Of a stretch of 9,852 nt of DNA, positions 6,174 to 9,852 are shown in pieces. Position numbers and translations under genes: made by a program. The stretch lies in contig DBCH01000091.1 of the NCBI GenBank assembly GCA_002292955.1, positions 1-9,852 on the forward strand. Reading direction: 5' to 3'. This DNA comes from Microbacteriaceae bacterium UBA963 (lineage in GTDB: Bacteria > Actinomycetota > Actinomycetes > Actinomycetales > Microbacteriaceae). The first letter of the stretch is position 1, and each line of letters begins with the position of its first letter. The notes under the pieces are model-generated. The model saw only the letters and a list, made by a program, of their open reading frames with translations, ran no database searches and had not been told where the DNA came from.

Positions 6174-6545
6174 ATGCGACTCATCGGCGTCTACAACGCG
6201 AATGGCGGTCTGGCTGGCGAGCTCAGCTACTTCTTCGGCCACCTGTTTGGCCGCGTTGAGTGCAAGCTGTGCGACATCACCCACTCAACCTTTACCAAGC
6301 GGTCCGAGTGGACGGCAATGGAAGCGCGTCTTCGCGACGAACTGGATATCGAGTTCGTCCTGGTACATCGCAATGAACGCACCGAGGCGCAACATGCGGC
6401 CAGTGAAGGTCGCGAGCCCTGCGTTCTCATTGAGGACAACGCCGGTCAACTCAGCATGATTCTCGATTGGACCGACCTCAAGCTCGCTAAGGGCAGTGTG
6501 TCGGATTTCGAGCAAGCCGTTCGCGCCAAGTTGCTTATGTACTGA
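6174..6545 (+). CDS. Conserved hypothetical protein with CxxC-DITH motif
   Basis: A 123-residue soluble protein that I cannot assign to a named family, although similar short actinobacterial proteins with a GVYxAxGG start and a CxLCDITH motif seem familiar. Visible features are an N-terminal beta strand with glycines (MRLIGVYNANGGLAGEL), a Cys30-x-x-Cys33 pair followed by Asp34-Ile-Thr-His37, a middle stretch with VLVHRNERT, and a C-terminal CVLIEDN strand and helix. The CxxC plus His could bind a metal or be redox-active, but that is a guess. No signal peptide or membrane segment is present. The ATG has no ribosome binding site; TAGTCT ends six bases before it, which supports a leaderless start here. 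It sits alone between the dehydrogenase terminator and the convergent TetR gene. Confidence 0.75.
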   Translation: MRLIGVYNANGGLAGELSYFFGHLFGRVECKLCDITHSTFTKRSEWTAMEARLRDELDIEFVLVHRNERTEAQHAASEGREPCVLIEDNAGQLSMILDWTDLKLAKGSVSDFEQAVRAKLLMY

Positions 6546-6577
6546 CGTCACGCTGCCTCGTATCGCACGCCCTGCTG

Positions 6578-7174
6578 TTACCGCAGCGAGGCGAGAACTG
6601 TGTCAATCACCGAAACCCACGCACCGTTCGGCAGGCGCTCGCCAGACACGTCATCGACGGCGCGGCCCAGGGAGTAAGCCTGTAAGAAAACCGCAACCGC
6701 TCGCGGATCAAGGCTTTCTTTGACCCAGCCCTTGTGTTGCGCCAGTGCGACGGCTTCTCCCATGGACTGAGTGAGTCGGTCTTGTTCGCGAGCGAGGACC
6801 TTGGCAAATTCCTCATCTGATCTAGCCAGAGAGATGAGGCGCGCACGCTCGGCGCGTACCGGAGCACGCTCGGGTACCTGCGTCATGGCGCTGAGGTGGC
6901 TGATTCGCTCCCAGTAGTCGTCTTTTGAGGTCGCCGATTCGGCAATCTGCATCATGGCCGCAGCGTCGTTGACCACGTTCAGCGCGAATCGGCGCAGTAA
7001 CGCCGCATGAATGAGCGAGGGGTAGTCGCCAAAGTGATGATAGAGGGACCCCCGGGAAACACCCGATTTCCGCAAAACGTCGTCAACAAAAATGTCGTTG
7101 GGGTTCTCGCCGTCGAGCATCACCGAAACTGCGTCAAGGAGCTTGACGGCAGTGGGGTGAGTGTGGCCAGACAT
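6578..7174 (-). CDS. TetR/AcrR family transcriptional regulator
   Basis: A 198-residue one-component repressor-type regulator. The N-terminal DNA-binding domain has the typical TetR helix-turn-helix: VDDVLRKSGVSRGSLYHHFGDYPSLI at about residues 30-54, with the recognition helix ending in the signature LYHHF. The rest is an all-helical ligand-binding and dimerisation domain that diverges too much to predict a ligand. The start is supported by AAGG seven bases upstream of the ATG. It is transcribed away from the FN3 LPDTG protein gene, with 167 bases between the two starts, so that gene and its own promoter are the natural targets. The exporter genes beyond it are another possibility, as TetR proteins often control efflux pumps; this is inference. 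Confidence 0.9.
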   Translation of the reverse strand: MSGHTHPTAVKLLDAVSVMLDGENPNDIFVDDVLRKSGVSRGSLYHHFGDYPSLIHAALLRRFALNVVNDAAAMMQIAESATSKDDYWERISHLSAMTQVPERAPVRAERARLISLARSDEEFAKVLAREQDRLTQSMGEAVALAQHKGWVKESLDPRAVAVFLQAYSLGRAVDDVSGERLPNGAWVSVIDTVLASLR

Positions 7175-7261
7175 ATGGCTGCCTTAGGTGATTGTTGTGA
7201 TGTCGAAATACTCAGTCATTTGTTAACTTACCCACTTCACCAAACGCGGCATTCAACCCCG

Positions 7262-7297
7262 CTAGCGTTAAATGTCATAACTAGATACGATATATAG
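7262..7297 (+). promoter_or_regulatory. Candidate promoter and operator of the FN3 surface gene
   Basis: TTAAAT (7268-7273) and TATATA (7291-7296) are 17 bases apart; an alternative -10 is TACGAT (7286-7291). Around the -35 lies an imperfect inverted repeat: CTAGCGTTA (7262-7270) against TAACTAG (7278-7284), with seven bases between and a two-base bulge. A TetR-type protein could bind here and block the promoter. Confidence 0.35.
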
Positions 7298-7341
7298 ACG
7301 GGCCGATACCGTTCGAAGAAGAGCTCCCAGATAAGGAAGCC

Positions 7342-8193
7342 ATGAAACTCTCTACACGACTCACCGTTGCAATGACCCTCATCGCCACGACATCTGCAGC
7401 CACACTCTTCGTGGCCACTCCGGCTCACGCCGTTTCTGCTGTCTCCTGGTCGGACACGTCCATAACGAATGGTGAATCCACCGCACTCGTTTACACAATG
7501 GGCGGCACCTCCAGTTATGCGGCGCAGTGGTACGACGACGTCTATGTGGGTTGTTTCTGGAAGAGCAGTGCAAGTCAGAACTTACCCATCACCTATGAGG
7601 CGGCCCGCACGACCACTTCGCAGGCCACCACGTGGTGGATCGGACTTTATGCAACCGACTGCAGATCGGCGCAACCTCTCAAGACCGACGCGTATTCTTA
7701 TAGCGAGCTCACGCTGACACCTGCCGGACCTTACGGGCCGGATACCGTTACGGCAAGCGACACGACAGAGACCAGCATCACGTTGAATTGGACGGCAGAT
7801 TCTTACGCCACCGGATATTTCGTATACCGGGACGGCGAACTGATTGCCACACTTGGCGCAAGCGACGTGCAGTATCTCGTCAGCGGGCTGACCGCGGGCA
7901 CGAGCTATTCATTCGAGGTCGTGGGCTTTAACGATGACTTCGGTGGTGAAGGCACAACTGTCACGCTTTCCACTGCTAAGCCTGAGTTGCCAGACACCGG
8001 GCTAGACATCGCCTCGGCGGGACTGTTGGCGCTCGCAACGGCATTTGTTCTCTCTCTCGCTGGACTGCTCGCCGTCCGGGCTCGTCGTCAACTAAGCGTG
8101 CGTGCAGTGGACCACAGGGTCTCGGTGCGAATGCGCGAACTCGACGCGAGGCTCAGTCGCATGGAGGAGAGCGTTCGTCGCCGTCGCAGCTAG
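7342..8193 (+). CDS. LPDTG-anchored fibronectin type III protein with coiled-coil tail
   Basis: A 283-residue surface protein. The signal peptide covers residues 1-30 (cleavage after AHA). Residues about 31-130 form a small beta-rich domain with Cys71 and Cys107, perhaps disulphide-linked. A fibronectin type III domain follows at about 131-212 (SITLNWTADSYATGYFVYRDG, then LTAGTSYSFEVVGFN). The sorting signal is LPDTG (216-220), then a membrane segment (223-245). Unusually, 38 mostly charged residues follow instead of the usual short basic tail; hydrophobic residues at 253, 256, 260, 264, 267, 271, 274 and 278 give a heptad-like pattern ending in RRRRS. The tail is expected inside the cell. 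AAGGA (7333-7337) four bases before the ATG supports the start. The gene diverges from the TetR gene. Ligand unknown. Confidence 0.87.
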   Translation: MKLSTRLTVAMTLIATTSAATLFVATPAHAVSAVSWSDTSITNGESTALVYTMGGTSSYAAQWYDDVYVGCFWKSSASQNLPITYEAARTTTSQATTWWIGLYATDCRSAQPLKTDAYSYSELTLTPAGPYGPDTVTASDTTETSITLNWTADSYATGYFVYRDGELIATLGASDVQYLVSGLTAGTSYSFEVVGFNDDFGGEGTTVTLSTAKPELPDTGLDIASAGLLALATAFVLSLAGLLAVRARRQLSVRAVDHRVSVRMRELDARLSRMEESVRRRRS

Positions 8194-8291
8194 ACCATGG
8201 ATTCCTAGCCGGGTTTTCTCTTGTCAGCGGAACGCCCGCGGCGAGACTGGCACTTGCTTGGCGAGCGAAGAAAAGAGTCGGGTCCTTCCCG

Positions 8292-8297
8292 TAAAAT
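8292..8297 (+). promoter_or_regulatory. -10-like hexamer for leaderless ABC ATPase gene
   Basis: TAAAAT (five of six matches to TATAAT) is followed by six bases (CGAGGT) and then ATG 8304. The GAGG inside those six bases is too close to the ATG to work as a normal ribosome binding site. No good -35 is seen. Confidence 0.45.
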
Positions 8298-8303
8298 CGA
8301 GGT

Positions 8304-9284
8304 ATGGCATTCATCGAGGCGATTGATCTCGTCAAGACTTATTCCCCCAAGGGTTCGCCCGAAGTGCGGGCCCTCGATGGGCTCAACCTCGAGGTTCAGC
8401 AGGGTAGCGTCACGGCCCTCCTGGGACCCAACGGCGCGGGAAAAACAACCACCGTCAAGGCGCTCACCACGCTGATCAAGCCCGACTCCGGCTCGGCATT
8501 CATTGACGGCGTGGATGTCTTTGCTGAGCCGCAGGCCATCCGGCGCATGATTGGTGCGAGCGGACAGTACGCCGCCGTTGACCAGAACTTGACCGGCCTG
8601 GAGAATCTCGTGATGGTGGGCAGGCTCTACCACCTGGGCGCCCGCGTTGCTCGCCAGCGAGCCAAGGAACTTATCGAACTCTTCGACCTCACTGAAGCAC
8701 AGAATCGCACGGTCAAGGGGTACTCGGGCGGTATGCGTCGTCGCATCGACCTTGCTGGCGCGCTCGTGATTCGGCCACCCGTGCTTTTCTTGGACGAACC
8801 CACCACGGGACTCGATCCCCGCAGCCGCATCGGCCTGTGGGAGGTCATCGAGCAATTGGTGAACGACGGCACAACGGTTCTGCTCACTACGCAGTACCTC
8901 GAAGAAGCCGACCGCTTGGCCGATTCCATCTCCGTGATCGACAACGGACGGGTGATTGCCAAGGGCACGGCCGACGAACTCAAGGCCTCGGTCGGCGGAC
9001 TTCGTGTCGCCGTGACGGTAGTGGACGACGTCCAGATTGATGCGGCCCGCGCAATTCTGAATCGATTCGGTTCCGGTGAGTCGGCCGTCCTCAACGGACG
9101 CACGCTCGTGGTTCCCGTAAGCGATGGACCTGCGGCACTAGCGGCCATTGTGAGTGCCGCGGCAACCGAGGGCATCGGCCTGCACGATGCCGGCATGCGT
9201 CGACCCACCCTTGACGACGTGTTCCTGCAACTCACCGGCCACGCCGCGGAAACCGACGACGCCGAAAAGGAGAGTGCGGCATGA
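8304..9284 (+). CDS. DrrA-like ABC transporter ATP-binding protein
   Basis: A 326-residue ATPase subunit of an ABC-2 type exporter of the daunorubicin-resistance (DrrA) family, which powers export of drugs or lipids through a partner permease. Walker A is GPNGAGKTT (41-49), the Q-loop Gln is at 88, the signature is YSGGM (140-144), Walker B is VLFLDEP (160-166) with catalytic Glu165, and the D-loop is GLD (169-171). The switch position normally held by His is Gln197 (TTQYLEEAD), a known trait of DrrA-type ATPases. A C-terminal domain of about 100 residues (RPTLDDVFLQLTGH) is typical of the family. The stop overlaps the permease start as ATGA, so the two are co-translated. The exported substrate is unknown; the DrrA likeness does not show that the cell makes a drug. 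Confidence 0.95.
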   Translation: MAFIEAIDLVKTYSPKGSPEVRALDGLNLEVQQGSVTALLGPNGAGKTTTVKALTTLIKPDSGSAFIDGVDVFAEPQAIRRMIGASGQYAAVDQNLTGLENLVMVGRLYHLGARVARQRAKELIELFDLTEAQNRTVKGYSGGMRRRIDLAGALVIRPPVLFLDEPTTGLDPRSRIGLWEVIEQLVNDGTTVLLTTQYLEEADRLADSISVIDNGRVIAKGTADELKASVGGLRVAVTVVDDVQIDAARAILNRFGSGESAVLNGRTLVVPVSDGPAALAAIVSAAATEGIGLHDAGMRRPTLDDVFLQLTGHAAETDDAEKESAA

Positions 9285-9852
9285 CCAGCACCCTGAAGCC
9301 CATTCCGGGAAACGCCGTCTCGCGGTTTTTCAGCGACGGCGCGGTAACCACCTGGCGAAATCTCATGAAGATCATGCGCGTGCCAGAGATTCTTCTCTTC
9401 AGCCTGATTCAGCCCATCATGTTTGTGCTTCTGTTTACCTTTGTATTTGGCGCCGCAATCGACATTCCGGGCGAAGGCTACACGTCGTTCTTGATGGCCG
9501 GCATCTTTGCCCAGACGGTCGTATTTGGTTCCACCTACTCAGGCTCGGCCATGGCCCAAGACCTCAAAGACGGCATCATTGACCGCTTTCGCACGCTGCC
9601 CATGAGTGGCGCCGCCGTATTGGTGGGTCGCACCAACGGCGACCTGCTCATCAACACTCTGTCGATGCTCGTCATGATGGGAACCGGGCTGCTCGTGGGC
9701 TGGAGAGTCAACTCGTCTCCGCTCGAGTTCCTTGCCGGGGTTGGGCTCCTGCTGTTGTTCTCGTATGCCTTCTCCTGGGTCATGGCCTTCTTGGGAATGT
9801 CGGTCAAGAGTCCCGAAATCATTAACAACGCCTCGTTCTTGATTCTTTTCCC
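9281..9852 (+). CDS. DrrB-like ABC-2 permease, truncated by window edge
   Basis: This is the membrane partner of the upstream ATPase, starting at the ATG within the ATGA overlap. AGGAG (9268-9272) lies eight bases upstream. The 190 complete codons visible run in frame to the window edge, so the C-terminus is missing. After a short cytoplasmic N-terminus, a coupling-type region (TTWRNLMKIMRVPE) leads into a first membrane helix (LIQPIMFVLLFTFVFG). A second hydrophobic segment follows, then the family motif GIIDRFRTLPMSGAAVLVGR, then further helices at about residues 125-140 and 155-175. These match ABC-2 permeases of the DrrB type, which have about six membrane helices and 240-280 residues. 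Together with the ATPase it should form an exporter in the cytoplasmic membrane. Confidence 0.93.
   Translation, partial: MTSTLKPIPGNAVSRFFSDGAVTTWRNLMKIMRVPEILLFSLIQPIMFVLLFTFVFGAAIDIPGEGYTSFLMAGIFAQTVVFGSTYSGSAMAQDLKDGIIDRFRTLPMSGAAVLVGRTNGDLLINTLSMLVMMGTGLLVGWRVNSSPLEFLAGVGLLLLFSYAFSWVMAFLGMSVKSPEIINNASFLILF

Noticed and set aside
6285..6551. An 88-residue minus-strand frame
   Set aside because: It lies fully opposite the small CxxC gene. The plus-strand product has a well-formed strand and motif pattern and a promoter hexamer, while this one has no support.
8205..8855. A 216-residue minus-strand frame
   Set aside because: It lies opposite the start of the ABC ATPase, has no recognisable domain, and the plus-strand gene is certain.
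8627..9235. A 202-residue minus-strand frame rich in Ser, Arg and Thr
   Set aside because: It is a shadow of the ABC ATPase, typical of the antisense of G+C-rich genes.
8304..9852. Drug biosynthesis or self-resistance locus
   Set aside because: DrrAB-like exporters are common in actinobacteria with many substrates, and no biosynthetic gene is visible in the window.

Overview
The window looks like chromosome from a high-G+C actinobacterium, most likely of the Microbacteriaceae type. The reasons are: G/C-rich third codon positions, an NDMA-type zinc alcohol dehydrogenase, an actinobacterial SLT_2/MltB-like lytic transglycosylase, LPDTG sortase substrates, a DrrAB-type ABC exporter, and several start codons preceded by a -10-like hexamer with no usable Shine-Dalgarno, as in leaderless actinobacterial genes. 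The family-level placement is inference. No mobile-element gene, CRISPR array or defence operon is visible.

Layout. A type B carboxylesterase (+) converges on a YajQ-family nucleotide-binding protein (-); between their stops lies a six-copy 19-bp tandem repeat. Divergent from yajQ is a lipoprotein lytic transglycosylase (+), followed by an LPDTG-anchored, propeller-like surface protein (+) that ends at a 15-bp perfect hairpin terminator. Next come tRNA-Tyr(GTA) with its own long terminator and about 380 bp without a protein gene. That stretch holds three 58-bp repeats containing copies of the tRNA-Tyr 3' end, an inverted T-arm-like copy and strong hairpins. After it come an NDMA-type zinc alcohol dehydrogenase with a terminator, a small CxxC-DITH protein of unknown function (+), a TetR-family regulator (-), a divergent LPDTG-anchored fibronectin-III protein with an unusual coiled-coil tail (+), and a DrrA-like ABC ATPase overlapping a DrrB-like permease that runs off the right edge.

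How the genes relate. Only the ABC ATPase and permease form an obvious operon (ATGA overlap). The lytic transglycosylase and the two LPDTG proteins all act at the cell envelope, but no sortase is present here. The TetR gene diverges from the FN3 surface-protein gene and could control it or itself. The rest looks like ordinary housekeeping and accessory genes.

I did not find a convincing new multi-gene system. The most unusual structures are the tRNA-Tyr tail array, the 19-bp tandem array, and the coiled-coil tail placed after a sortase sorting signal.
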